Source: Thunnus maccoyii
Lineage: Eukaryota > Chordata > Actinopteri > Scombriformes > Scombridae
Assembly (NCBI RefSeq): GCF_910596095.1
Contig: NC_056539.1
Location: 27,364,501 to 27,428,500 of the forward strand
Direction of reading: 5' to 3'
Length of the DNA: 64,000 bases
This document shows positions 48,501-59,844 of this stretch, in pieces. Made by a program: the position numbers and the translations under genes. Positions within the stretch are counted from its first letter, which is position 1. Every line of letters begins with the position of its first letter. The notes under the pieces are model-generated. The model did no database searches, had not been told where the DNA came from, and saw only the letters and a program-made list of their open reading frames with translations.

Positions 48501-51500
48501 TGAGCATGGTTTTATGAATATTACATTGTCCACATACACACATTCATATTCAGGGACAGGAAACGCAGAGACTTGTAAAATATGTGCCACCTCACTCAAA
48601 AATGACTTCAGAGTTTTTGCATAACGTGTAAATTATATTTCAAAGAATACTGCATATAATGATAACAATAATGTATAAATTAGCGCCGTTTAAAACAGCG
48701 TTACAAAGTGCTTTACATGGGGAAAACAAAATTAAAACAAATGAGCAACACAATTAAATAAAATCCAGCAAATAAAGGTATAGGGAATAAAATTTAATAA
48801 AATACCCAAAATGTAATAAAATAAGAAAAAACAGTAAAATAAACAAATAAAACATAAAATGCAGCGGAACTGGAAACATGAAACTTTGGACTAATATTAA
48901 TAAAAGGCTTTTTAAAAAGATATGTTTTAAGAAGTGATTTAAAACATGTAATTGATTCTGCGAGTTCACCTCTGTCCATTTTTTACTATCACTTCTGTTG
49001 TTGGGTTTTCAAAATTTAAATTCCGATACATGACACAAGTTCTCCTGTTGTTTGGTTTATAGTTTGTTTTGAAAGCAGACATTTTTTCTGCAGCACATTT
49101 GTTTTTACAGTTATTTTTAAGTATTTTTATTCTAAGTAATATAATATAATTTCCTTCTAATTTCCATCTTCATCTTCATCCCTACTTCTTTCCTTTTCCC
49201 TAGTTCCTCTCTTCTTTTTCCATCTATCCCTCCTTCTCCCCTCTTCTGACCATATCACCTTCTCTATGAACTCCAGATCATCCCTTTTGTCTTCCTCTTT
49301 GTTCCCCCCTTTTAAAGTTGTTCCTTCTTCGCCCACCCCTGCACAATCTATATTCCTCCCTCTATCTTCTTGTTTTCTTTCCATATTGAGTCCAACAAGC
49401 TAAGGGCTTCAGGGTTAATTACCCAGCATACCCCCTGTGTGTTCATCCAAGGTCATCCCATACAAAAGGCTAAGTGAACTTTGGAAAAAGCAAACAAAAC
49501 CTCTGGAAGGACTTGACACAAGCAGAGGGATTTTTCTTGGGTTCTACATTGTTCTGTTTCCTTCAGGTTTAAGTTCAAGGGAAAAAAATTGGCCCAGTGC
49601 TCCTCACATGACCTACGAACATGTGTGTTTTCTGTTGTTGTTGTTGTTTTGTTTTTTTTGCATTTTACTTTCGAGTATTTACCTTCAGAGTTCGAGCAAG
49701 AGCGGGATTTCTGAATACTTGTCCACGTTTGGGCGCGTGACCATCAATGAGCAGGTCTCGGCCTAGTTGCTTCCCAGCATCTCGCAGGACCTCTACCCAA
49801 TGCGCCCAGTGGTGAGCTGTTACCTCGGCAACAGGAAACCCCACCTCAGCCAGCTCCACCGCCCCGCTCAGTACCTCCTGCAAGGACAGCTGGGGAAACA
49901 GGCAGAGGAAACACATTGCTATTACCTCATAGGAAACCTCACTGAGCAGGAAGTGTTAGTCATTGTTTTGGTAAGAAATATGTGTAGACTAAAACTGGTT
50001 TGTAGTTTCCTGTGACAGTTTTCCAGAGATTTGTTTTCATCAATCTGTATGAGTAAGAAGATACTGAAGAGTTGTTTATTTTGAGATGGGAAATATTCCT
50101 TATAAAAACTTCTACTTCAGATTTAGAGGGACTGACTGACAGAGCTGGGACTTCCCAATATTTTAAATAACTGAACAGTAATCTGCTCTCAAACTCACAT
50201 GATCAACATATGAGTAATACTATTACATTTTAAGCATTCATGTCCAACAGCAAAACCTCTAAAGCATGGACGTGCCATTTCACACTGATGATCTAGTGTG
50301 TGACATTAGTACTGCCAATGCATCTATTTAATCAGTATCCCAGTGTCTGATTGCATTTATTTTAAGAAGAAAAATATCATCAAACAACAACATTAACTTC
50401 AAGTAAGATTAATACTACGTATAGTATAACTAAGTACATGAAAAGCTGTATTGGAAAATATAAATGAAAGAAAAACAGTTTGGATGATTTTTTTAAAGAT
50501 TGTGTTTTACCACTGACTATAAAGGAAACAATACGTTTTACAACCTTGTAACACATTAGCATTCATTTTAAAACAGGAGCTTAAATTACGAGCACAGGCA
50601 GCATCTAAACCCTGAGACATTTCATAAGATCCCCTCCATGTTTAGAGTTTTTTTGTTAAGTCTGACCAACAAATACATTTTTCGCATTTTGATTTTTCCC
50701 TACCATAGACTGCTATGTTACTGCTGTATTGACCAAATATAGGAAATATCCACAGAGCCCAATGACATGTTTGTCCACTCCTTGTTTATAACTCCTAGAT
50801 TCACCTTCAACACCAGTGTTTACACACACAAGGGTCTTCTTCCTTGGGTGTTTGTGTGTGTTAATATGGATAATTTTGCAGTTTACACTTAAGTTGTTTA
50901 TGTAATGTAAATGATTATATTAGCTAGCATTTTGGCTACCCAAGTGTTGCATAAAACACACCTGCACACACACACACACAGTCAAACCTTGTGACTACCA
51001 AACAGCTCTACGGTATCACACCAACACGCAGGAGCCCCTGGCACTGTAACATTCAAAGCATCAGACGGTGAAGGAGGGGCCTCGGCACTGTAACCACGTC
51101 CCTCAAGGAAATCCAGGGTCTGAGCTCTGGGCAAGCGACCACTGAGGACACAGAGAGACGCTCAGGTATTCATTCTGTATGATGGAGACAAGAACAGAAG
51201 CATGAGAGGAGTCTCTACCTGCCGTTAATTCCTTTGATCTCTCCAGTGTTTCCGTTGTAGAACAGGCAGAAGGCGTCTCCACCGGGACCAGTGCTGCATG
51301 GTTCTGTTACTGCCAGCGCCGCTGCTATGGCAACCGCAGCATCTGCTGCATTACCCCCACGCTTCAGGGTGTCTGGACAAAAACACAAAGTCATGACTGA
51401 TTGATGTGCTTGAATCATTAAATCATGAATACACCTTACTATTGTATTTGTATGTTTTATCCAATTTACTGCAAATTCTGCATACTTCACAATATTGTAG

Positions 51501-52194
51501 TTTTTGTCATTTTCAACTGTATACTATAGTTTTCTTTTTACCTTCCTCTCATCACCCAAATCACAAACACAACATATGTTTCTAACTCATCCCTAATGGT
51601 GTTTAAATAGTTTTGGTTTTACTTTCCCATTTTTTTCTTATGCCTCCACAAAATCAGAATCACAAAAATGTGATGGGATACTTTCTCGGGAGGTTGTCAT
51701 CTTGCTGCCGTGTGTTCAGACAGGACGCGAAGCAAAAGAGCGCGGCGCGGTTAAATACAAAGTCTCAAAGCAATGACGCGAGCGGAATCAAGAGTTGAGC
51801 GAAACATTTGCGCGTATCACGGGGCTTTATGAATCTGCTTCATTAACGTACAGAGATGACAGGAGTCTCTGATGACTTCTAAGTTCAGTCAGAAGCTGAA
51901 CTGAACACAAACACACAGACACGGTCGGTGCGTCTGTTGCTAGCTAGCTCACAGCTGATGTACGGTTGGTATTTTGGTTGTTTGGGGCGAATAAACACCA
52001 GCGGTCGAACTCGCGCGACAGGCGAAAATTCGCTTCGCGGTCTGTCTGAGCCACAGTAACATTCTAGATCTCCATGGCAACTGTTTCCACTCACCCAGTC
52101 CAATATTTGAAGCCAACGACTGGCTGGACGCCACACAGCCATGTAAACACACCACAGGTGACCGACGGGAGGAGAAGGTCAAGTCGGTATCCAT
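38769..52194 (-). CDS. Gamma-glutamyltransferase family protein, bacterial YwrD type, complete, 12 exons
   Basis: Ntn-hydrolase of the gamma-glutamyltranspeptidase family, likely acting on gamma-glutamyl peptides such as glutathione conjugates; the true substrate is unknown. Exons: 52194-52095, 51372-51219, 51141-50988, 49877-49683, 47278-47126, 47041-46954, 45525-45354, 43165-43009, 41982-41800, 41469-41385, 40541-40446, 38914-38769. They total 1683 nt (560 aa plus stop), with GT-AG introns and consistent phases. Family signatures are [11 protein letters not shown] and [12 protein letters not shown] near residues 40-65, [16 protein letters not shown] and [12 protein letters not shown]. The expected self-cleaving nucleophile is T354 in TGSDTVYF, giving subunits of about 353 and 207 residues. 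No signal peptide or membrane anchor is seen, unlike mammalian GGT1, so a cytosolic enzyme is likely. This type is known from bacteria, invertebrates and fishes. It lies head-to-head with tm4sf4. Confidence 0.92.
39936..39970. repeat. Inverted repeat, YwrD-like intron 11
   Basis: TACCTTTGATTTGAGAT and ATCTCAAATCAAAAGGTA pair over about 17 bases with one bulge and almost no loop. Confidence 0.7.
41301..41369. repeat. (GT)n microsatellite beside YwrD-like exon 10
   Basis: About 68 bases of uninterrupted TG on the plus strand, (CA)n in the transcript sense, starting 15 bases beyond the 5' splice site of exon 41469-41385. Confidence 0.95.
42270..42840. other. CpG-rich insert of unknown origin, YwrD-like intron 8
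   Basis: This stretch (CACGTCACGTTGTACGAGAC, ATCGTAGCGCTACGATG, CGGTCGTCGGTTGACGTG) has many more CpG dinucleotides than the flanking AT-rich intron and contains no convincing exon. A decayed or young transposon is the likeliest explanation, but matching ends were not established. Confidence 0.35.
43517..44770. mobile_element. Non-autonomous DNA transposon with inverted ends, YwrD-like intron 7
   Basis: The left end GGCCCCGTTTCAGAAAGCGG and the reverse complement of the right end (GAGGCCTGTTTCAGATAGCA) match closely. Similarity continues inward with scattered AAACTCTGAG / GGGAAAC words. The element is about 1.25 kb with no transposase frame. The end type resembles PIF/Harbinger-like fish elements; class assignment is tentative. 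Confidence 0.6.
45143..45580. repeat. (CA)n runs bracketing YwrD-like exon 7
   Basis: CA runs at about 45144-45172, 45306-45352 and 45539-45579. In the transcript sense these are (GU)n. The 45306-45352 run abuts the 5' splice site of exon 45525-45354, whose donor GTGTGTG is itself part of the repeat. The 45539-45579 run sits 13 bases upstream of its 3' splice site. Confidence 0.9.
47279..49682. other. YwrD-like intron 4 with a repeat copy
   Basis: Contains (CA)n at 48411-48443. A segment at about 48670-48975 (AGCGTTACAAAGTGCTTTAC, then AAAGGCTTTTTAAAAAGATA) resembles the 3' part of an abundant fish repeat; a related stretch lies at 61200-61300. The 49160-49380 pyrimidine-rich tract yields meaningless frames. 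Confidence 0.45.
49878..50987. other. YwrD-like intron 3, nothing recognised
   Basis: AT-rich, with a short (CA)n near 50965-50980 and no exon-like segment. Confidence 0.45.
51708..52055. mobile_element. CpG-rich inverted-repeat element, YwrD-like intron 1
   Basis: The left end TCAGACAGGACGCGAAGC and the reverse complement of the right end (TCAGACAGACCGCGAAGC) match at 16 of 18 bases. Both are followed by GCG-rich sequence. The element is about 345 bases and non-coding. It lies within 40 bases of the exon 1 donor, so it accounts for much of the apparent CpG enrichment near this promoter. Confidence 0.6.
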
Positions 52195-52257
52195 CCCGCT
52201 TTAACTACTAGTGACTGTTGGCAACAACACGGCAAAATACCGGGACAAAATAAAACC

Positions 52258-52270
52258 GCATTGGACTTTC
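52258..52270 (-). promoter_or_regulatory. CCAAT-box candidate upstream of the YwrD-like gene
   Basis: The minus strand has CCAAT about 65-70 bases upstream of the start codon and no TATA box. Exon 1 and its flanks contain more CpG than the surroundings, which would fit a TATA-less promoter. Weak evidence. Confidence 0.25.
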
Positions 52271-54322
52271 AACTTCCGATCGGTTAATCATGCATCGATT
52301 GAGTATGGCTGAACCAGGAACGGCAGCAGATGACAGATTAAATCGATGGATGGTTATGTTAGTTAAAGTTTTTCACACAGAGTTAAAATAATACCTCTCA
52401 AATTTTAATCGTTTTAATGGTGGTCTTCCTTCATAAATCTGAGGGTCAAAGTTCATTCTTGACCTTTGAAACAGCAACTGAAAAAAACAGTCTCATCAAA
52501 AGGTACGTTAGTGGTTGCTTTGGGGCTTTCTATCATACCACATGATCTTCATCAGCAGATGTTGTTTGCCCAATTGTCTGGACACTTTAGGAACTTCTCA
52601 TCTATATGATTCAAGCTGTTAGATGTGAATGATATGCTGTGTGTGGAGGCATACCACATCAACTTTCGGCTACATTTTCAGTTGATATATTGAAAACTGA
52701 AATAATCTCAGTCCTGGAACCTATATTATTTTATTGAAGGCTGGTATTTATTTCCATTTTTTCTTTATGTTAAGTTAAGTCAAGAGGGATCATGACAGGA
52801 TGAGCTACTTGTCACGTGAAACATGTGAAACTTGTAGTTTGTCATATTACTCTTGTTGCTGTCCCTGTGAAACACGTACAAACACTTTTTATGGAGAAAC
52901 ATCTCTATGGGTGTGAATTGAGTTCCTGAAAGATTAACAAATATAAATGACTGATTAATGAGACTGTAATAGTATAAAATAAAAAATAACCAAAAAATAA
53001 AAAATAAAATAAGTACTGTTGTGTTTTGATGTATGAAATTCTTATATTCTCATAAATCCATTAACTTAAGTTCTCATAATAATACAATCCAGTAAGTTTA
53101 GGATTGATAGCAGCAGTATTTAGAGAGCAAACCTTCTATTTGAAGTTAAAATGTAGTTCAATTTCAAGTTTTTTGGCCATTATATCTATCAAAAATATAG
53201 ATGAAAAGAGACTGACAAAGCATATACAACAGAGTAAGAATGTGTCTGTAAGGTTTTTAATAGTCTAACGTCCTAAAGGAAGTAGTAGTTGTAGGCCTCA
53301 TTAATAACTGAAAAATGACACGAGAGACCAGGATCCAATCCAGAGCAATTTAATCAAATAGTCAATATATTAATGACTCATTTGGGTGTGTTTGTCATTT
53401 TAACCGCATGATGAGCAAATAGCATTATAAACTTTTCAAAGTTAATGATTTTTTTTTATGGATTCCTCATATTAACTCAATCTTACAGGATGCACATGTT
53501 ACAACTAAAGACAGGTGACAAATTAAAGAAAAAAACTGGTACGGGCCCGAAAGCTTGACCCATACAGTGAGGGGATCCGGTGGCTTTGTTATGCTGTGGG
53601 GGGAAGTTTGTTGATACATATCAATACAGAATTGTTCAGAGTGATCGCCTTTATCCTGTGATGAAACATTTATGTCCTGATGGGAGTGGTCTCTTCCAGG
53701 ATGACAATGCCCCCATTCATAGGGCACGAGTGGTCACTGAATGGTTTTATGAATATGAAAATGATGTATCATATGCTATGGCCACATCCCAGTCACCATA
53801 TCTCAACCCAATTGAACACCTATGGGAGAATACCTAAAAACACCTTATCAAGACACTTTTGTTGGTTTTTCCTTTAATTTAAGTCTGTACGTAATTATTA
53901 GCCCAATTAGTGGTAAATTGATTGTTATTAGATACACCAAGAGTTGAACTACAGATTAGACAATCCTAAATGATGAAGAAACTCTTCCTGTTATTCACTA
54001 AACCTGTGGTAGGTTCACATCAGCCACATCAGCCCCACGATATCGACCAACTGTCTGTCACTTCCAGCTCTGTCTCCACGTACACAAAACACATGGTAGA
54101 ACATTAACCACTGTATCTTCACTGGTGTTTCTGTGTGCACACACGGGTATGTAATCCTACATTAATGGCTCAGTGTCTGTTTGCATGCGGCCGCAAACTT
54201 GTGTATGTGTGGTTGTACGCGCACGTGAGTGTGTGTGTGTGTGTGTGATATCCTGCTATATTACAGCTGGCTGCTGTAAAAGTGAAGCAGTGACATCACA
54301 CAGTGAGACAGGAGGGCTACAA
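52271..54322. other. Intergenic between divergent YwrD-like gene and tm4sf4
   Basis: AT-rich, with a Tc1 fragment (separate entry) and a (GT)n at 54227-54248 close upstream of the tm4sf4 TATA box. No further gene seen. Confidence 0.45.
53530..53890 (+). mobile_element. Tc1/mariner transposase fragment
   Basis: The plus strand encodes a remnant of the DDE catalytic domain: FQDDNAPIHRARVVTEW (second Asp block) and SPYLNPIEHLWE (third block, near 53793-53835). No N-terminal part and no inverted ends were recognised; an old, truncated copy. Confidence 0.75.
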
Positions 54323-54368
54323 TATAAAGGCTCAAATGCAGCATCAACAATCCTCAGACACAGGACAG
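54323..54368 (+). promoter_or_regulatory. tm4sf4: TATA box and likely non-coding exon 1 of tm4sf4
   Basis: TATAAAGG near 54323 is followed about 45 bases later by ACAG|GTGAGG, a good 5' splice site at 54368/54369. A matching 3' splice site (T-tract, ATCAG|AGGCAG) lies near 54706, just before the coding start. This fits a short non-coding first exon (about 54350-54368), an intron of about 340 bases, then the coding exon. Confidence 0.5.
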
Positions 54369-54732
54369 GTGAGGTAGACAGGATCATCTAGAAGGTTTGG
54401 TAAAGTGGGCAGCTTTTTGGAGAAATAACCAAGCAAAAATAGGTGTAGGGAGAAATTTAGCTATAGGTAGGGCCAACAGGTGTACTGTTATTCTCCAGTG
54501 TATTGATTTTTTAACGGCTGACCAGCTTGGTAAGCAGACAAAGACTGGACCAGACTGAATCCTGACCTTCAGTTTTAGAAGCCAGATCCTTGTTTTTGTC
54601 GGTTTAGTTTAGTTTTTTAATTCCATCCTTTTGAAGAATCACCTTAAGTGGAGTTTTGAAGTCCACGAGATACTTCTCTAACCCCAGGAGTTGTTTTTTT
54701 TTATCAGAGGCAGATCAAGCATCAGTGTCAGA

Positions 54733-57158
54733 ATGTGTTCAGGCAACTTTGCCAAGTGTCTGGGGATCACTCTGATACCTCTGTCGATTGTGTGTGTGCT
54801 GTGCAATGTCCTGCTCTTCTTTCCTGGTGGAAAGGCTTGGGACACCGAACACATCACAAAAGAAGTGTGGTACTTTGGAGGCATTTTTGGATCTGGATTG
54901 TTCGTGAGTATATGTAAAAATTACAACACTGGAGTATGTACACTGCATGATATCAGCTGTATTTATCATCACAGGAGATATTTTTTTCTAATTTTATATC
55001 TCGTGACCATAGCACATGAATGCTAATTCTAATATGCACATTCACAAATACAGTAAATTAAAAACCACCTGATGAAAATTCATGCTTAAAGTATTGCGCC
55101 ACCTGTAATAGTTAATGATCTTGTCTGCAAGCTAGTTCACATTAGAAATATTAGAAATGCAACAAAATATATCATAGAAATGTTTTTGTTTTGTTTTTTT
55201 TATGTATGAAGCTGTTTAGACTTTTTGTGTTTATAGCATCTTTCAAATTATTCTGATGGCATATTTGCAGAAAAAAATGAACTTATCCTGGTGAAAACTA
55301 ATGCAGCTTAAAACAATGAGTAGATAATGAACTCTACTGTATATTCTAAAGATTATGGTAGGACATTTTACTTGCACACACGAGAGGAAGAAAGAATTCA
55401 TCATCTGCTCAACTGTTTCTATCTGTGTGTGTGTGTGTGTGTGTGTGTGCGTGCGTGCATGCGTGTGTTTGAACTTGGGGTGGGCAACAGATGATTTTCC
55501 CAGCTATGGTCTTCCTGGGTCTGAAGAACAATGACTGCTGCGGTTGCTGTGGCAACGGAAGCTGTGGGCGGAGATTTGCGGTGAGGGGGTGTTTTTTTTT
55601 TCTTTTGTTTTCTCACCATAATGAAATGATTATTTACAGCAGCACAAAAGTTGGGCAAGAGTTCAAATTTGGTTCACGAAGACTAGAATGGGTCCCAAAA
55701 TGACTGCGGAATGTGGTGTCGCAGCGTAGGGTAAGTTTGCCTAACAATTTGGAGTGATACTTCAGTACAATTTGACTGCTACACCTGAAGTTCAGAAATG
55801 CAGGTCACCCACAAAGACTTTTTTTCTGTATACATCCTTTCGAGGAAAAACAAAAACAGAAAGACAAACACACAATCAAAAATAATCCCAAAAAGACAAA
55901 TTTGAGCCATTAGAGCCAATACTCTGTATATACAACAGCTACTCAGATTTGTATATGAATGTACATGCATTAAGGACCCCTGAGCAGGACAAAACATTTT
56001 TTTGTTTGGACACCTCACTGTTAAATTCATCAATGGTTTAAACTGGTATTGGATATTGTCACATAGGACTGAATTAGGGCTGCAACTAATGATTATTTTC
56101 ATTATTGTTATTTTGTTTGGTCTATAAAATGTCACAAAATGGTGGAAAATGTTGATCATAATGATTTCCCAAACCCCAAGACGACATCCCCAAATGTCCT
56201 CTTTTGTCCCGACCAACAGTCCACAACCCAAAGATATTCAGTTTACTGCCATAGAAGACTAAAGAAACCAGAAATATTCACATCTTAGAAGCTGAAATCT
56301 GAGAATTTGGACCTTTTTTTTGCTTAAAACGTCTAATCAATTATCAAAATATTTAGCGATTGATTTAATAGTTGGCAGCCAATCATTGCAGCTTCAATGT
56401 GATTATTGTCATGGGTCGTTATTCTCAGTATTTTATTGGTGTTCGTTTTGAATAAAGAAAACAGGAGAAAATCTGATTTAAGAAAATGTAATTCAGGTGG
56501 AAATCTAATTATAAAATTCTGCTTGCTATGCACATTTTTCTTTTTTTTTTTAGGGACTCTGGTGCACAATCAGTATCTTATTTTAATTTTTAACACATTT
56601 TTCTTTTTCAATTCTATTACTCGGAACTATGCCAGCCACTACACCAAGACACTTTGAGCCAATCTATTTAGAAATATTGGTATTTTTTGTGAGAAGGGGT
56701 AAAAAATGAATATAACGAGCCTCATGAATGGCCTAACAAAAAAATCAGACATGCACATTGAGATTTGCAGGGTGTTAAGACACTGCTGTGTTTTTATTTT
56801 ACCCATTTGTCCCTGTGGATCTAATATATGTCACCTGTTAACTGTAACTGTTTCCACACTCGATGGAAAGCAAACACAATGACACAGTACACACCCATCC
56901 TGATTTACACAGCAATAAATGGCTGCACACACACACACACACACACATACACACTGAATATACTCACACAAATTGATGAGATTTCAATCACTGTAACAAG
57001 ACCTTCCTCTGATGGGAGTTTCACATGACTCTCTCGCACAGAGCTTGTATTGTGCTGGTGCGGACACACATATTGATCGATAATTCAGGAATGTGTAGGT
57101 GTGAGAGTGTGTGTGGGGTCCAGGAAAGAATCGGCAAACAAAAGTTTGTCAGATCACT

Positions 57159-57199
<41 letters not shown>

Positions 57200-57358
57200 A
57201 TCTCAGTATCTCTGTGTTGGACGTGCTGCGTTCATGACCCCCAGCCTGGTGTCTCCACACCAAGAGAATAACTTCATTGTTGTCATTGTTTAAGAAGTTA
57301 AAAGTGAGATTGCAAAAAGGTATTGATTCCCAATATGAGTAACTGCTCAATCCTTCCT

Positions 57359-57402
<44 letters not shown>

Positions 57403-59220
57403 GATGCTGAGCTCCATACTGTTTGCAGCTGTGGGTGTTTTGGGGGCCGGTTACTCCGTCATAGTTTCTTCTATTGCTATTAGCCACGGACCTTTGTGTC
57501 TGTTTAAAAACGGGTCAAAGACTGAGTGGACCTATCCCTTCTCCGATGGGTGAGACCGTGAGACACACAAATCTAAGACATTTCAAAGAAATTCATTGTT
57601 ATTTTAAATTACACGTATAACCATGAATGAAATGATGGAGATGGTTTCTTTCAACCTGAAAAAATTCAGTCACATTAACAGTAGATTGGAGATAATACAT
57701 CTTATTTGTTTCTAATAAACGGTTCATAAAATAATGTCCACAAAAGCATTTTATCATTGAAAGATGTAAAGACTCAAATTACAAAAAAGTATATTTTTTT
57801 AATTTAACTCCACCCCAATACAATGGAGGCGAATGGAATTCCATTTGTGGTGCTTAACAGACTGAGAGAATGAAATTCAGTGATGACGTCTCCTTCCAGG
57901 AACAGTGTCCCTGCTAATCCACAGACCAAGGCTGGATTACCAACCAGGCAAACTCCTCTGGGACCCCCCAGGCCCTCAGGAGTCCTGAGGGCTTCACCTT
58001 CAGGCAATTAGATTGTGGTAGTTTGATTCATTTATAATGTCTGGTGATACTGTATCCATCACTAAAGCAAAATATCAAATTTATGACATAGGGACATAGT
58101 GACACCTACATTATTACATAATCTTGAGGTCCCGTCATCAAGAGGGACCCTAAATATAAATCTAAAAAATATTTTTTTTTGGGCAGCACAAATGAAATTC
58201 CATTCTCTTCTAGTAGAGGCAGAAATCTTTTGTATGTGTAATCTGGGTCAGCCGACCCCTTAAACTGTTAAAAAAGCAAATACTAACACTCTTGAAGAAA
58301 TGGAACTGTTTTTATTGATGTTGTAGTTATCAAATTAAAGCGTCTACAGACACAAACCTGCTGTTTTTATCTCACCCTCCCACTCCAGCAACTACCTGGA
58401 CCACCAAGAATCCTGGTCGAAGTGCATAGACCCGCCCAAAATAGTGCACTGGCATGTCTCCCTGTTCCTTGTGCTGCTGATCATGGGTATAATCCAGGCG
58501 GTGCTGTGTGCTGTGCAGGTGGTGAATGGCCTGCTGGGAGCTCTGTGTGGAGACTGCTGTACCTGCTGTGAACAGGTCAGTATCTGCTCTGAGATGAGAA
58601 TGGTTCACTTCAGTTCAGAGTCTAAAAGAGGAATTGGCAAAATTTGTAGGAGGATCTGAATTCAATCCAAATGTCTGATACTATACAATAATTATTATTA
58701 ATATACTTATTCATTATTAGCAGTAGCCTATTCAGTGACTAAACTATACTAAAAACAGACATAAAAGAAACACAGGTGAGGAAAGATAATTGACTGTGAG
58801 ATAAATGTTTTATCGTTTGTAACATTTATTTTTCTGCTGCCTTTGCCAGATCTCTCTTAGATCTCTCAATTAGACGTTTACCTGGTTAAATAAAGGAAAA
58901 GACAAACACTATGCTAAAGCAAACAATAAATTATATTAGGGAAATATACAGAAATAAGCTTGTTGTTGTATGCTCGCCAAAACAGTTAAAATTCTAATTA
59001 ATATATTGCATATTGACCATTTAATTCCAGATTTGATAGATTTGGTTTGTAATCTTCAATTAGCTGAGAAGAACTCATTACTCGGGGTCCAGTGAATTAT
59101 GTAACTGCTTACCGCTTGAGGATTTGTGTTTGCAAACAGAGATGGATTACATTTTTGTGATTAAATCACATTAAGATGTTAATAATTCTGTTTGTCTTTC
59201 AGAACAATAGAACTGTCTGA
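54733..59220 (+). CDS. tm4sf4: Transmembrane 4 L6 family member 4, complete, 5 coding exons
   Basis: Four-pass L6-family membrane protein; in mammals TM4SF4 is a liver and gut epithelial protein linked to growth control. Exons: 54733-54903, 55491-55580, 57404-57549, 58389-58575, 59203-59220, total 612 nt (203 aa plus stop; human is 202 aa). Strongly TM4SF4-like segments are NVLLFFPGGK, IFPAMVFLGLKNNDCCGCCG (the cysteine-rich loop), the CGRRFA end of exon 2, GAGYS in TM3, WTYPFSDG, and VLCAVQVVNGLLGALCGDC in TM4. The last exon adds only NNRTV before the stop. The upstream in-frame ATG at 54691 lies before a likely 3' splice site, so MCSGNF at 54733 is the start, matching the family's MC-start. 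Exon 3 is preceded by a (CT)n tract serving as the polypyrimidine tract. Confidence 0.95.
55423..55450. repeat. tm4sf4: (GT)n microsatellite, tm4sf4 intron before exon 2
   Basis: About 27 bases of GT on the sense strand, 40 bases upstream of the exon 2 acceptor at 55490. Confidence 0.85.
56073..56400. repeat. Inverted-repeat element, family B (tm4sf4 intron)
   Basis: Starts TTAGGGCTGCAACTAATGAT and ends CCAATCATTGCAGCTTCAA. Interior landmarks are TGTCCTCTTTTGTCCCGACC and AAGATATTCAGTTTACTGCC. It lies between tm4sf4 exons 2 and 3. Confidence 0.75.
57160..57400. repeat. tm4sf4: (CA)n and (CT)n tracts before tm4sf4 exon 3
   Basis: (CA)n at 57161-57199 and a 40-base (CT)n at about 57360-57399, which runs directly into the CTGTAG acceptor of exon 57404-57549 and supplies its polypyrimidine tract. 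Confidence 0.9.
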
Positions 59221-59844
59221 GCACTTCCTGCGGCTGTGAGAACCTGAGGGTGGCTCTTCTTCCTGTGTTTATTCCAGTTTTAGGAGGACGACAGTTTCTT
59301 GCTTTATGCTACGATTATACATTTTGGCATAAGAGCTTATTGATTGCAGTGTGTGAATTAGCTAACAAAGCTGGTGAAATGATAGAGCTCGGGTTTAAAG
59401 GGATACTCATTTACTCTCTTGCAAACACTAATCACTCCATCTTCTCATTATTAGATCTGAATGTTAGATTAGATTAGATTGATTTTCCTCTCGCTGTGTT
59501 TGTTTGTATCTCTTGCGTTTTTAGTGACTTCAGTGAACTCATTAAATCAATATAGATTCTATTTTTGATATACATATGAAAAGCAGATGGGATAGGGCCA
59601 TGATATTTATCTTTAAATGTTATGTTTTAATATCTAGACAAACATAAACAAACCTGTTGGCAAAATATACAATTTTCTGAGTATCAAGATGTTGAGTCTC
59701 TCTATTGAGGTAAGAAACTATTTCCTGTTGCATGACTGCCCCCTGTTGCGCATTTTGGTGTTGTGTGTAAGTCTGAAGGGGTTCGAAGACTGTGAGACAG
59801 TTTTAATATGCCTCTGTGTGATAAAGTTCCTGTACCGACACCAT

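Noticed and set aside
49157-49384. 75-codon Glu/Lys/Arg-rich minus-strand frame
   Set aside because: Compositional artefact of a pyrimidine-rich tract in an intron of the YwrD-like gene.
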